NCBI RefSeq assembly: GCF_016735595.1
Contig: NZ_JAERRB010000013.1
Coordinates: forward strand, 124,001-188,000
DNA: 64,000 nucleotides
Origin: Chryseolinea lacunae
Lineage (GTDB): Bacteria; Bacteroidota; Bacteroidia; Cytophagales; Cyclobacteriaceae
Direction: 5' to 3'
Part shown: positions 28,385-38,550 of the stretch, in pieces
How the letters are laid out: every line of letters begins with the position of its first letter
How positions within the stretch are numbered: position 1 is the stretch's first letter
Notes under the pieces: generated by a model
Database searches by the model: none
What the model was told of the DNA's origin: nothing
What the model saw: the letters and a program-made list of their open reading frames with translations, nothing else
Made by a program: the position numbers and the translations under genes

Positions 28385-31300
28385 ATGAAAGCACAAATAA
28401 TCCGTTTTCTTGATACAGAGCCGGGTGAAACCGGTCGTGTGGGCCTGTTGTTGATCATGAGTTTCTTCATGGGCGTGTTTCTGGCCACGATCACCGTGGC
28501 GTCGCAATCGCTGTTTCTGGCTCATTTCGATGAAAAAACACAATTGCCCATCGCCCTGCTGGTATCGGGAGCCTTTGGCCTGTTTGCCACCATCATCTAT
28601 AACTTCCTTCAAAACCGCATCCCCTTCCAGGTATTGGCCGTGCTGAGTCTGCTGGTAATTACGGGCCTGACGGCCTTCATTGAGTTTGGTGAAGGCTACT
28701 TCAGCAACCCGGAGACCATCTACTTCCTCGGCTTTGCACAGATCATCCCCTTCTCCTTCATTATCTACCTGGTGTTCTGGGGCACGTTTGGTCGTTTGTT
28801 CAACCTGCGCCAGTCCAAGCGCCTCATCGGAACGGTAGACATGGGCGCCATGATCGCGTCATTCATCGCCTTCTTTTCCATTCCCCAGTTTCTCGGGTTG
28901 AAAAATGTGAAGACGGAACAATTATATACTGTGTCGCTTGTGAGCCTGGTCTGCTTCCTGTCGCTGTTTGTGTTCCTGTCGGTGAAGTATAAAACGCGCA
29001 CGTTTGCCCAGGAGAAAAAGATGTACAAGAAGCTGGTGTTCAAAGACTTCATCCAAAATCGCTACATCCTCTACATGTCGCTGTTTGTGGTGGTGTCGAT
29101 GATGGCCGTGAACTTCGTGGACTACTCGTTCTTTAACGCCACCACCATCTACCTGGAGCAGGAAAACCTGCCGCGGTTCATCAGCTACTTCGAAATGACC
29201 ATTGTCATTTTCGGGTTTCTGTTTCAAACGCTGGCCACCGATCGAATTATTAAAGAGTATGGCATGCGGGTGCCATTGCTCATCAACCCGTTTCTCATGT
29301 GTCTCTTCACGGTGGTGGCCCTCATTCTGGGGCTCACGTTTGGCTACACGCTGGGCTTCTTCATGGTGATTGCCATCAGCAAACTGTTTGTGCGCTCGCT
29401 CCGCGATTCGCTAGACAACCCGGCCTTCAAACTTTACCTGCTTCCTATCGAAAGCAGCATACGCATCGACGTGCAAACCAAAATTGAAGGGCTTGTGACA
29501 GCCTTCGCCAGTCTGCTGGCCGGTGGGCTCATCATCCTTATCACAAACGCAGAGTTCTTTACACTGATCTATATCACGCTGTTCACGGTGCCGTTGCTGC
29601 TCGTCTGGTACTTTGTGGCCAACCGCATGAACGTGAGTTATCGCCACACCTTGCAGGACACGTTGCAGCGGAACAAGTCCACCACGTCTAACGCGCTGGA
29701 GCGCGAATACACGCTCGACACCGTGCTTGAAAAAGAAGTGAACAGCCGCGTAGAACAGAAAGTTATCTATGGCCTGAAGCTCATGGAGAAGCTGGAGCCT
29801 ACCCTCTTCGAAAATTCCCTGATCAGTCTTGTCGACAGCACGTCGCGCAGGATCAGAACCTTTGCGGAAGAAAAAATGCAGGCGCTTGGCCTCAAGTCGG
29901 GCACAGCAAAAACAGAATTGCAATCGCTGGCCGAAAAGGCTGTGGGCGATGCCGAAGACAGCGACCTCCTCTCCATTTCACCCGAGAAACTGTTGAAGCT
30001 TAGCAAATCGGTGCGACAGTCGGACCGCATTCTGGCCGCCAAGCTGCTGCGCAAACTCACGGGACCGCGCACCATCTTTGTGCTGCTGGAATTGCTACGC
30101 GATGTGGACCCGAAAGTCCGCTTCGAAGCCCTGGCCACGGCCCGCAAAGTGAAGCTCAGCGAAACCTGGCCCGTGCTCATTGAACTGCTGAACTCCGCGG
30201 CGTATAGCCACCACGCGGCGGCCGCTTTGAAAGAAGCCGGCGAGTCTGCCTTGCCCACGCTGGAAGCTGCTTTTCACAAATCCGGACAAAGCGACCTGGT
30301 GATGTTGCGCATCGTGCAAATCATGGGCAGCATCGGTGGCAAATATGCCTTGCAACTGTTGTGGAAGAAGGCCGACTATCCGGATAAGCGCATTGTGAAA
30401 CAGATTCTGTATTCGCTTCGCTACATCAACTACCACGCCGAAGGCCGCGAGGCACGCGAGGTCATCAACTTGCTGGAAAGCGAAATGAGTAAAACCATCT
30501 GGAACCTGGCCGCCCTCCACGAGTTGCCCGAAGTATCAGAATTCAGTTTCCTCCGCGAAGCACTCCAGGAAGAAGTGCGCGACAACTACGATCAGATCAC
30601 CATCCTGCTTTCTATCCTCTACGATCCCCGCTCGGTGCAGCTGGTGCGCGAAAACGTGGAATCGGGCGAACCCGACAACATTGCCTTCGCCATGGAATTG
30701 CTCGACCTGTTCATCGATCCGGAACTGAAGCCAAAGCTCGTGCCCTTGCTGGACGACATTGCTGTGCCCGAAAAGCTGAAACAACTGCAGGTGTATTACC
30801 CCCGCGAAACCTACAACCCGATACAGGTTATCAACTACATCCTGAACCGCGATTTCAACCTCAACAACCGGTGGACGAAGGCGTGTGCTATTTATGCCTC
30901 GGCCTTCATCAACGACTTCCGCATCAGTCGCGGGTTGGTGGCCCAAATGTTTAACACCGACAAGCTGTTGCAGGAAACGGCCGCGTGGGTGATCTACAAC
31001 AAAAACAAAAACGATTTTGAAGTGATCTCGGAGCGTTTGCCCTTGAAAGACAAAAAATTCCTCGACTCCTCCATCGAGAACAATCAATTGCTGGACGGCC
31101 TCAACGACGGTTTCTTTTTGTGGGTGGAGAAAGTGATGTTCCTCAAGCAACTGCCCACATTCAACAACATACACGGCGCCTTGCTCTGCGACCTGGCCGA
31201 CAAGATCACACCGATCGACATGGCCTTTGGCTCGCGTGTGAAATTCACACTCGACGATTTTAACGCACCCATCTTTGTGCTGGCCCATGGCGAAGCACAC

Positions 31301-31534
31301 CTTAAAAGCAACGACACCATCATCACCACGCTGAAACGCGGTGGTGTGTATGGCGATCTGTTTCAGAATGGCACCGTGCCCAAAGTCACCTCCATTGAAG
31401 CGACAGAACGCACCGTGATTTTCAAGATCAACCTGATGGATTTTTATTATGTGATGTCAAACCACCACGAACTGGTGCAGAGCCTCATCAAAAATATAGC
31501 AGAAGAGAACGAACCCCACTATTCACAACCTTAA
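28385..31534 (+). CDS. ADP/ATP-translocase-like membrane protein with HEAT repeats and cyclic-nucleotide-binding-like domain
   Basis: A 1049-residue fusion. Residues 1-430 hold about 12 membrane helices with the look of the nucleotide-transporter (Tlc)/MFS type (FYFLGFAQ-like segment, 'NLRQSKRLIGTVDMGAMIASF', 'RSLRDSLDNPAFKLYLLP'). Residues about 440-880 are alpha-helical repeats of HEAT type (LLELLRDVDPKVRFEALATARK). The last 140 residues resemble a cyclic-nucleotide-binding beta roll (LAHGEAHLKSND, GGVYGDLF). It may transport or sense a nucleotide (inference). It heads a six-gene plus-strand run; the TIR-like gene follows after 9 bases. A 241-base divergent gap separates it from the PorE-like gene. 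Confidence 0.8.
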   Translation: MKAQIIRFLDTEPGETGRVGLLLIMSFFMGVFLATITVASQSLFLAHFDEKTQLPIALLVSGAFGLFATIIYNFLQNRIPFQVLAVLSLLVITGLTAFIEFGEGYFSNPETIYFLGFAQIIPFSFIIYLVFWGTFGRLFNLRQSKRLIGTVDMGAMIASFIAFFSIPQFLGLKNVKTEQLYTVSLVSLVCFLSLFVFLSVKYKTRTFAQEKKMYKKLVFKDFIQNRYILYMSLFVVVSMMAVNFVDYSFFNATTIYLEQENLPRFISYFEMTIVIFGFLFQTLATDRIIKEYGMRVPLLINPFLMCLFTVVALILGLTFGYTLGFFMVIAISKLFVRSLRDSLDNPAFKLYLLPIESSIRIDVQTKIEGLVTAFASLLAGGLIILITNAEFFTLIYITLFTVPLLLVWYFVANRMNVSYRHTLQDTLQRNKSTTSNALEREYTLDTVLEKEVNSRVEQKVIYGLKLMEKLEPTLFENSLISLVDSTSRRIRTFAEEKMQALGLKSGTAKTELQSLAEKAVGDAEDSDLLSISPEKLLKLSKSVRQSDRILAAKLLRKLTGPRTIFVLLELLRDVDPKVRFEALATARKVKLSETWPVLIELLNSAAYSHHAAAALKEAGESALPTLEAAFHKSGQSDLVMLRIVQIMGSIGGKYALQLLWKKADYPDKRIVKQILYSLRYINYHAEGREAREVINLLESEMSKTIWNLAALHELPEVSEFSFLREALQEEVRDNYDQITILLSILYDPRSVQLVRENVESGEPDNIAFAMELLDLFIDPELKPKLVPLLDDIAVPEKLKQLQVYYPRETYNPIQVINYILNRDFNLNNRWTKACAIYASAFINDFRISRGLVAQMFNTDKLLQETAAWVIYNKNKNDFEVISERLPLKDKKFLDSSIENNQLLDGLNDGFFLWVEKVMFLKQLPTFNNIHGALLCDLADKITPIDMAFGSRVKFTLDDFNAPIFVLAHGEAHLKSNDTIITTLKRGGVYGDLFQNGTVPKVTSIEATERTVIFKINLMDFYYVMSNHHELVQSLIKNIAEENEPHYSQP

Positions 31535-31543
31535 CCGAACACC

Positions 31544-32980
31544 ATGGCCTTTGAAATTGATGTATTGATTATTTTTTCAGACCGCGACAACGATACGGCA
31601 GGGAACGAACCGGGATGGGTCACTCAATTTAAAAAATTCCTGGAATCGATGCTCACCCAAATCCAGGGTGAGAAACCAAACATCCTGCTGAAATCGGAAT
31701 TCGACAGCATGACTTCGCCCAGGCTAGACAACGCGGCCGTGATGGTGAGCATTCTCTCCAAAGACTTTGTACAGTCCACGCAGTGCCTTGACTATCTGCA
31801 GAAATTCAAAGAGGCCAGCGCCGGAGGCAAAAACCGTTTGTTCAAAGTTTTTAAATCGCCCCTGGCCGTGCAAGACCAGCCCGAAGCGCTGCGCGAACTG
31901 CTGGGTTATGAAATGTATCAGCTCGACCCCGACTCGGGCGAGATACGCGAATACACCGACTACTTCAGCACCGAAGCCGAGCGCCAATACTGGATGGAGA
32001 TGGTGGACCTTAGCTACGACATCTTCGACGCGCTCTCGTCTTTGAAAGACCGCACCACGTCGAAAGAAGTAAAGAACATTTTCAAACGCAAAACCATATA
32101 CCTCGCCGAAACAGGCCACGATCTTTCCGTGCAACGCAACATCATTACCCGCGAGCTGCAACGCCATGGGTACCAGGTGTTGCCCAACCAAACCCTGCCC
32201 GGCAATGTGAACGACCTCGAACGCCTGGTGCGTCGCGACCTGACCGAGTGCAGCATGTCCATTCACCTGATCGGCAGCGCCTATGGCGAAATTCCTGAAG
32301 GCACAGACCGCTCGGTGGTAGACATCCAAAACCGGATGGCCGCCGAACGCAGCAACCGCGCCAAAGATAACCAGGAAGAATTCTCGCGCCTCATCTGGAT
32401 CTCGTCGAACCTGAACCACGTGACCGAACGGCAGAAAGGATTTATCGAAAACCTGAAACGCGATGTGGAAGCGCAGGAGGGCGCCGAAATTCTTCAAACG
32501 CCGCTGGAAGATTTCAAGAACATTATGCGCGAAGAACTGGCCGACGCCGGCGACAAAAAAGCGCTGGATGAAACCGGCGGCCGCGCGGTGTATCTCATGC
32601 ACGACAAAGTGGACCACCTCGACATAAAACCTTTCGTGGAACTGCTTGAACGTTCAGGCTTCAGCGTGCTGATGCCCTCGTTTGAAGGTGAATTGCTGGA
32701 GCTTCGCCAGAAGCACATCGAAAACCTGCGGAACCTCGACGCCGCCATCATCTATAAAGGAAAAGTGAATGAACAATGGGTGCGCATGAAAGCGCTCGAC
32801 CTGCTGAAAGCCCCCGGGTTTGGACGCAAGAAACCCATCATCGGAAAAGCCATCTTCACGGCCAAAGGATCGCCCATCAACGCCGAGTCGTTCAAGGCAC
32901 AGAACCTGCGCGTCATTGAAGGCGACGCTCAACATTCGCTCGAATCGCTGAAATCATTTTTGCAAGAATTTAAAGCTTAG
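31544..32980 (+). CDS. Protein with three TIR-like domains
   Basis: A 478-residue cytoplasmic protein. Residues 1-110 look like a TIR domain (VLIIFSDRDND, GWVTQFKKFLESML, MVSILSKDFVQS). The glutamate usually found just after the SxxC segment is not evident (QCLDYL), so NADase activity is doubtful. The middle part (about 180-270, KTIYLAETGHDLSVQRNII ... IHLIGSAYGEIP) resembles DUF4062-like TIR relatives. The third part (about 350-478, AVYLMHDKVDHLDIKPFVELL ... LRNLDAAIIYKG) is again flavodoxin/TIR-like. Two bases separate it from the STAND NTPase gene, so it is likely its signalling partner. Domain calls are by eye. Confidence 0.75.
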   Translation: MAFEIDVLIIFSDRDNDTAGNEPGWVTQFKKFLESMLTQIQGEKPNILLKSEFDSMTSPRLDNAAVMVSILSKDFVQSTQCLDYLQKFKEASAGGKNRLFKVFKSPLAVQDQPEALRELLGYEMYQLDPDSGEIREYTDYFSTEAERQYWMEMVDLSYDIFDALSSLKDRTTSKEVKNIFKRKTIYLAETGHDLSVQRNIITRELQRHGYQVLPNQTLPGNVNDLERLVRRDLTECSMSIHLIGSAYGEIPEGTDRSVVDIQNRMAAERSNRAKDNQEEFSRLIWISSNLNHVTERQKGFIENLKRDVEAQEGAEILQTPLEDFKNIMREELADAGDKKALDETGGRAVYLMHDKVDHLDIKPFVELLERSGFSVLMPSFEGELLELRQKHIENLRNLDAAIIYKGKVNEQWVRMKALDLLKAPGFGRKKPIIGKAIFTAKGSPINAESFKAQNLRVIEGDAQHSLESLKSFLQEFKA

Positions 32981-32982
32981 TC

Positions 32983-35900
32983 ATGCAAGTCATTGACGAA
33001 AAATTAGAAACCGCCAACCCGTTTCCTGGACTTCGGCCATTCAAGATCGAAGAGAGTCACCTCTTCTTTGGTCGCGAGGGCCAGAGCGACGAAGTGCTGC
33101 TCAAACTTTCGAAGAACCGGTTTGTGGGCGTCATCGGTCCATCCGGTAGTGGTAAGTCGTCGTTCATCTATTGTGGGGTCATGCCCATTCTGTATGGCGG
33201 CTTTCTCACCGACGCCAGCCCCAACTGGGAAGTGGTGGTGACACGCCCCGGCGCAGGTCCCATCGACAACCTGGCAGAAGCGTTGCTGAAAAACAATGCC
33301 GAATACATTGGCTCCGATGCCGAAGAGAAACGCATAAAGCGCACCATCTTCTCCACCCTCCTGCGCAGCAGCTCGCTGGGCATGGTGGAAGCCATCCAGC
33401 AAACCCGCAAGGATGAAGATGTGAACTACCTCATCCTGGTCGATCAGTTTGAAGAACTTTTCCGCTTCAAAGACAGTCACGATGCTAACTCGGTGAACGA
33501 GACGCTGGCGTTTGTGAACCTGCTCATCGAAGCCGCCAACTATCCTGATGCGCCCATCTATGTGGCCATCACCATGCGCTCGGATTTTATCGGCGACTGC
33601 GCGCAGTTTCCCGAACTGACCCGCAAGATCAACGACAGTCACTACCTCATTCCGCAACTCACACGCGATCAGAAACGCAAGGCCATAGAAGGTCCCGTGG
33701 CCGTGGGCGGTGCCCGCATCACACCGCGTCTGGTGCAACAGTTGTTGAACGACCTTGGCGACAATCCCGATCAGCTTCCCATTCTTCAACACGCGTTGAT
33801 GCGCACGTGGAGCTATTGGGCGTTGTATCGCGACTTCGAAGAAGAGCTCGTGGACCTGAAACACTACGAGGCCATCGGCACCATGTCGGAAGCCTTGTCG
33901 ATGCACGCCAACGAGGCCTACGATGAATTGTCGGAAGACCAGAAAACCATTTGTGAAGTCCTGTTCAAAGCCATCACCGAAAAACGCGGCGAGAACTTTG
34001 GCATACGTCGCCCCACACGCCTTGCAGAAATCGCCGCCATCGCAGCCGTTTCGGAAGACGCCGTGGCCAGTGTGATCGACAAATTCCGCGAACCGGGCCG
34101 ATCGTTGCTGACCCCCGCGCACGGCACCACCATCACCACCAAGTCGATGGTCGACATCTCGCACGAAAGTCTCATGCGCATCTGGGTGCGTCTGAAAAAC
34201 TGGGTCGACGATGAAGCCGAAGCGGTGCAGATGTATACGCGCCTCGCCGACGCCGCCACCATGTATCAGGTGGGCAAAGCCGGTTTGTGGAGACCACCCG
34301 ATTTACAACTCGCCCTCAACTGGCAAGCCAAACACAAACCCACGCTGGTGTGGGGACAACGTTATAATCCTGCTTTCGAACGCACGCTCATCTTCCTGGA
34401 ATATTCCAAGAAAGAATGGGAAACGGAACAACGCATCAAAGAGCTTGAACAAAAACGCAAACTCAAAAACGCGCGTCTGTTTGGTATTATCATGGGTGTG
34501 GCCACGGTGATCTGTCTTTCGTTCCTGATCTTCGCTCTCATCCAACGGGCTGAAGCCGACAAACAACGTGCCGCCGCCGATGTAGCGCGAGGCGAAGCCC
34601 TTGCCAACGCGCATCGCGCCGACAGTCTTCGCATCGTTGCCGAGAACGACCGGATCGCGGCGGTGAAAGCAAAAGAAGAAGCAGAAGCTGCCGAAAAAGC
34701 AGAAGCTGCTCAAAAGCTCTTAGCACAGGAAGCTGAAAAGCGCGCCATCCAAAACGCCGAGCTGGCAAAACGCAACGCGATTCAAGCGCAGAAGAACGCA
34801 GAAGAAGCCAGACGCAACGCCGACCGCGCACAAAAGAACGAAGCCTTTGCCAAGGAACAGGAAGGCATTGCCAAAGCAAACGCCGCCGAAGCTTTGCGCC
34901 AACGCTACATTGCCCAGGCAAAAGCCATGGCCGTGAAATCGAAAGAGCTCAACGACCCCGAACAGGAAGCGTTGATCGCGCAACACGCCTATAAGTTCAA
35001 CACCGATCACCGTGGCTATGAATACGACAACGACATTTATAACGGATTGTATTCAGCACTGAAACGTTTTGACCATCCGCTCACCCAAAGCCTGCAGGCA
35101 CACGAACGCGGTGCCGCCCGTGCCCTGGTGACGCGCCCCACGGCAAACGAAATCTACTCGGGTGGTAGCGATGGAAAAGTGTTCCGCTGGACCGAACAGA
35201 ACAACACCTGGAAATCGGAGATCCTGGTGAACCGCACCGACTATCAATACTACACCATCGACGTGAGCAAAGACGGCAAGCAGCTGATTGCGGCAGGCCT
35301 CAACTCCAACAGCGAAACAAAAAATTTCGTGGAGCTCTATAACCTCGCCAACATGTCGGAGGCACCGAAGAAGATCACCGGCTTTACCTATGCCGTAGAG
35401 AACCTCAACTTCACACCCGATGGAAAAGGATTCTATGCGCGCGACAACTCCGGAAAGAGCATCAAGTATTCGGACCTGAGCACAGCCCGCGAAGTGATTG
35501 CAGCGCCCGTGAAGATCAACGCCATTGACCTGAGTCCTGATGGAAAATTCCTGGCCGGCGCCGGCGAAAACGGAAGTCTCTATGTGTGGGACATCCAGAA
35601 CAACTATGCCGTGACCGAAGCAAAAAACCTGGGACAACACCTCACCGCCGTGACCTTTGCCCCGGAAGGCCGCCGCATCGTGGTGGGCGACAATGTGGGG
35701 CTGGTGACACTGTATGACAACCAGAGCGACATGGTGCTGCGCGTATTGTCGGGGCACACCTCGGTGATCGAGCAAATCCAATTTAACCACGCCGGCACGT
35801 TCATGGCCACCGCCAGCAAAGACAAGACGGTGCGCCTGTGGAATGTGAACCGTTTGAAAGAACAACCCATCGTGTTCAGCGACCACCGCGACTGGGTGTG

Positions 35901-36138
35901 GGGCGCTGCCTTCACGCCTGACGACGAACAATTGCTGGCCAGCGTGCACAGTGCTACCGAAACCGTGAAAGGTGTGGAACATACCATCCACGCCTGGCCT
36001 ACAAAAATTCCAACCATGGCAAACATTCTTTGTGACGATGTGAAACGCAACATCAACAAAGACGAGTGGGAGATCTTCGTTGGCGACGATCTTCCCTATG
36101 AGCAGACGTGTGCCGACTTACCGGAAAATAATAAATGA
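32983..36138 (+). CDS. nSTAND1-type NTPase with transmembrane helix and WD40 repeats
   Basis: A 1051-residue signalling NTPase. It begins with the nSTAND1 hallmark NPFPGLRPF (12-20) and FFGRE, then Walker A GPSGSGKS (52-59) and Walker B ILVDQFEELF (about 151-160), followed by the winged-helix/arm region to about 480. A single transmembrane helix lies near 497-520, then an Ala/Glu/Lys-rich coiled coil (about 521-650), and WD40 blades to the C-terminus (LSPDGKFLAGAGENGSLYVWD, GHTSVIEQIQFNHAGTFMATASKDKTVRLW). WD40 STAND proteins typically sense a ligand with the propeller and oligomerise. Here the propeller may lie across the membrane from the NTPase. The next gene overlaps by four bases. Confidence 0.9.
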   Translation: MQVIDEKLETANPFPGLRPFKIEESHLFFGREGQSDEVLLKLSKNRFVGVIGPSGSGKSSFIYCGVMPILYGGFLTDASPNWEVVVTRPGAGPIDNLAEALLKNNAEYIGSDAEEKRIKRTIFSTLLRSSSLGMVEAIQQTRKDEDVNYLILVDQFEELFRFKDSHDANSVNETLAFVNLLIEAANYPDAPIYVAITMRSDFIGDCAQFPELTRKINDSHYLIPQLTRDQKRKAIEGPVAVGGARITPRLVQQLLNDLGDNPDQLPILQHALMRTWSYWALYRDFEEELVDLKHYEAIGTMSEALSMHANEAYDELSEDQKTICEVLFKAITEKRGENFGIRRPTRLAEIAAIAAVSEDAVASVIDKFREPGRSLLTPAHGTTITTKSMVDISHESLMRIWVRLKNWVDDEAEAVQMYTRLADAATMYQVGKAGLWRPPDLQLALNWQAKHKPTLVWGQRYNPAFERTLIFLEYSKKEWETEQRIKELEQKRKLKNARLFGIIMGVATVICLSFLIFALIQRAEADKQRAAADVARGEALANAHRADSLRIVAENDRIAAVKAKEEAEAAEKAEAAQKLLAQEAEKRAIQNAELAKRNAIQAQKNAEEARRNADRAQKNEAFAKEQEGIAKANAAEALRQRYIAQAKAMAVKSKELNDPEQEALIAQHAYKFNTDHRGYEYDNDIYNGLYSALKRFDHPLTQSLQAHERGAARALVTRPTANEIYSGGSDGKVFRWTEQNNTWKSEILVNRTDYQYYTIDVSKDGKQLIAAGLNSNSETKNFVELYNLANMSEAPKKITGFTYAVENLNFTPDGKGFYARDNSGKSIKYSDLSTAREVIAAPVKINAIDLSPDGKFLAGAGENGSLYVWDIQNNYAVTEAKNLGQHLTAVTFAPEGRRIVVGDNVGLVTLYDNQSDMVLRVLSGHTSVIEQIQFNHAGTFMATASKDKTVRLWNVNRLKEQPIVFSDHRDWVWGAAFTPDDEQLLASVHSATETVKGVEHTIHAWPTKIPTMANILCDDVKRNINKDEWEIFVGDDLPYEQTCADLPENNK

Positions 36139-37187
36139 CCTGCATGAAAAGAGTTTTATACGCCTTACTTTTTGCCTTTCCTGCTTTCACTACCTATGCC
36201 CAGCTGACCTCCTGCACGCAAACGCTGCGGCTGGCGCGGTCGACCTATGAACAAGGTCGCCTCCACGAAATTCCGGCACTGTTGTCGCGATGCCTCGAGG
36301 GAGGATTCTCACAACAGGAACAAGTAGAAGCCTACAAGCTTCTCTGTCTCTCCTACATCTACCTGGAAGAACCACAGAAGGCCGACGAAGCCATGCTGAA
36401 CCTGTTGCGCACGGATCATTATTTTGAAATCAGTCCGTCGACAGACCCTGCGGAGTTTGTAGCGCTCTATCGCACATTTCGCACCACGCCCATCTATCGC
36501 CTGGGTGCAAAGCTGGGTGCTAATGCCAGCCAACCCAACGTGGTGAGCTATGTGCCGGCCAACGAAGGCGCCAGCAAATATTCGGCAGGCATCGGCTTTC
36601 AAGGCGGTGTGATGGTGGAAGTTCCACTCACCAAAAAATTCACACTCGACACGGAGTTGAATTTTATACTCCGCAATTTCAAATACGAAAACAAGTCGAC
36701 TTACACCGAGATTGCCACCGGCGACCCGCGCAACTTCGCCATCACTGGTAAAGAAAATCAGGCCTGGGCCACGCTTCCGGTAATGGTGCAATACCGCTTC
36801 CTGGAAAGTAAGTTTAATCCCTACATCGGCCTGGGTGCTTCGGCCGAATACATGCTGAGTTCAACCAACAAATATGCGCGCACCAAAGAACAAGCTTCCT
36901 CTCTCGACGAGCAGTCGATATCGCTCGATCCATACCGGAATAAACTAAACGCCAGCGCCCTGGTGAGTCTTGGCGCCAAACTGAAAGTGACCGGCGGCTT
37001 CGCCTTTATGGAAGTGCGCGCCTCCTATGGCCTCACCAACCTGAATGACACCGAAGACATTTATACGCTCTATGCAAAAACACTCCCCACCGGAGGTTAC
37101 GTAGACGGCATTTTTAAAATGAATTCCTTGAGTGTCACCCTGGGATATGTATACAACCGATTCCATCCCAAAAAACTGAACAAGTAA
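36135..37187 (+). CDS. PorT-like outer membrane beta-barrel protein with TPR-like N-terminus
   Basis: A 350-residue exported protein. Signal peptide ends at YAQ (residue 23; a start at Met 4, position 36144, is also possible). A helical repeat region (about 25-115) precedes a beta-barrel of the outer-membrane-protein/PorT type: alternating strands such as FTLDTELNFILRNFKYE, LPVMVQYRFLESKFNPYIGLG and a terminal LSVTLGYVYNRF. It overlaps the STAND gene stop by four bases (ATGA), showing tight coupling, and precedes the lipoprotein gene by 9 bases. Role unknown, possibly an outer-membrane component of the same module. Confidence 0.82.
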   Translation: MTCMKRVLYALLFAFPAFTTYAQLTSCTQTLRLARSTYEQGRLHEIPALLSRCLEGGFSQQEQVEAYKLLCLSYIYLEEPQKADEAMLNLLRTDHYFEISPSTDPAEFVALYRTFRTTPIYRLGAKLGANASQPNVVSYVPANEGASKYSAGIGFQGGVMVEVPLTKKFTLDTELNFILRNFKYENKSTYTEIATGDPRNFAITGKENQAWATLPVMVQYRFLESKFNPYIGLGASAEYMLSSTNKYARTKEQASSLDEQSISLDPYRNKLNASALVSLGAKLKVTGGFAFMEVRASYGLTNLNDTEDIYTLYAKTLPTGGYVDGIFKMNSLSVTLGYVYNRFHPKKLNK

Positions 37188-37196
37188 AGTTTATTC

Positions 37197-38501
37197 ATGA
37201 AGAAGCTTTTTACCCTCGCCATACTTTCCTCGTTGCTGTTAACGGCCTGCAAGAACCTGGACGACGCCCCTGTCACCAAGCGCAACACCTTCATGCATTT
37301 CTATGAAGGCGCCAACAGCTATGTTGCCTCCGACGTAGCCATCACCGGCGACGGCTATATCGTGGCCGGCACCATCAACATTCCCGGCAATGCACCCACC
37401 ACCAAAATCGTGGTGATCAAGACCGATTTGCTGGGCCATCCGGAATGGGAAAAAATTATAGACGGCGGCGCATCCAGCAGCATTGTGGTGACGCCAAACG
37501 GTTACATCCTGGTGGGCGACAGTATTCAACTGAACCCGAATTCAACCAACATCCCAGACCTGGAAAACTATTGGTCGCGCCTCATTCGTATGGATAAAAG
37601 CGGTGCCATTCTTTCAGACCGGTCGTTCGCCAAAAAAGTGACGGCCAACAAGGAGGTGACGCATGTGGACTTCCACGGCGACGGCCTGACACTGGACGAC
37701 CAGGGCAATCTCATTTCGCTGGGCACCTACAAATTTCCCGGCGCCAGCGAATTTGCCTACATCGCCGCACTGAACCCCACGTCGCTTGACACGGTTTGGT
37801 CGAAAGTCTACAACTACCTGCAACGCGACTATATCAACACCCGCTCGGTATACTACAGCAACGGCAAAGTGATGTGGGGAGCCACCGTGGCCGGATCGGC
37901 CGGCAACTTCACATCGTCGTATTTGTCGCTTCCCGTGGTGGAAGAAAATTCGGTGTTTGTGAACAGCGACTACTTCGGGCAAACCACAGAACAATCGCTG
38001 GTGCTCAAAGACCTGCAGCCCTCCCCCATTGGATTTGGCGGCGTGGGCACCTATGCCGGAACCGATGGCAAGAAGGGCAACATCTTTTTTATCCGCACCG
38101 ACAAGCAAGGAAACTTTCAAAAGGAAACCGCACACTACTACGACGGCGTGACCGAAAGCGTGGCCGTGTCGGACCCTACATCATCGGGCAGTGAAGACAC
38201 AGGGGAAACGCTTACGCCTACACGCGATGGCGGCTTCATTCTGGCGGGCACACTGGAAACCACACCGCTGCGTGGCAACGGAGGTAAAGACATTTGGTTG
38301 ATTAAGGTTGATGCCTATGGTGCCCCCGTGTGGGACAAGATCATCGGTGGGCCAACCAACGAAATTGTGTCGTCCATCCGCGAGGATGCCGATGGCAGCC
38401 TGGTGATCTGTGGAACCCTGCGCGATGCTGCCGAAGAAACGGGCGGCCTTTCGTCTATCTTTTTGATTCGCACCGACAGCCAGGGAGAATTAAAGAATTA
38501 A
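37197..38501 (+). CDS. Lipoprotein with beta-propeller-like repeats
   Basis: A 434-residue lipoprotein: lipobox LLTAC with Cys 18. The mature part holds repeated units of the form GGFILAGTLET...GGKDIWLIKVDAYGAPVWDK, common in Bacteroidota surface proteins and probably forming a propeller. No enzyme motif. It sits between the beta-barrel (9 bases upstream) and the giant T9SS substrate (49 bases downstream). Confidence 0.8.
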   Translation: MKKLFTLAILSSLLLTACKNLDDAPVTKRNTFMHFYEGANSYVASDVAITGDGYIVAGTINIPGNAPTTKIVVIKTDLLGHPEWEKIIDGGASSSIVVTPNGYILVGDSIQLNPNSTNIPDLENYWSRLIRMDKSGAILSDRSFAKKVTANKEVTHVDFHGDGLTLDDQGNLISLGTYKFPGASEFAYIAALNPTSLDTVWSKVYNYLQRDYINTRSVYYSNGKVMWGATVAGSAGNFTSSYLSLPVVEENSVFVNSDYFGQTTEQSLVLKDLQPSPIGFGGVGTYAGTDGKKGNIFFIRTDKQGNFQKETAHYYDGVTESVAVSDPTSSGSEDTGETLTPTRDGGFILAGTLETTPLRGNGGKDIWLIKVDAYGAPVWDKIIGGPTNEIVSSIREDADGSLVICGTLRDAAEETGGLSSIFLIRTDSQGELKN

Positions 38502-38550
38502 GAATTGATTTTTTTGACAGATAAGATTTTACAGCGTTCGTGAACGATTA

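Noticed and set aside
32983-36138. Interpretation of the WD40 NTPase as a serine/threonine kinase or Avs-type protein
   Set aside because: The N-terminus is the nSTAND1 NPFPGLRPF type with Walker A/B; no kinase motifs and no Avs-type TPR sensor domain.
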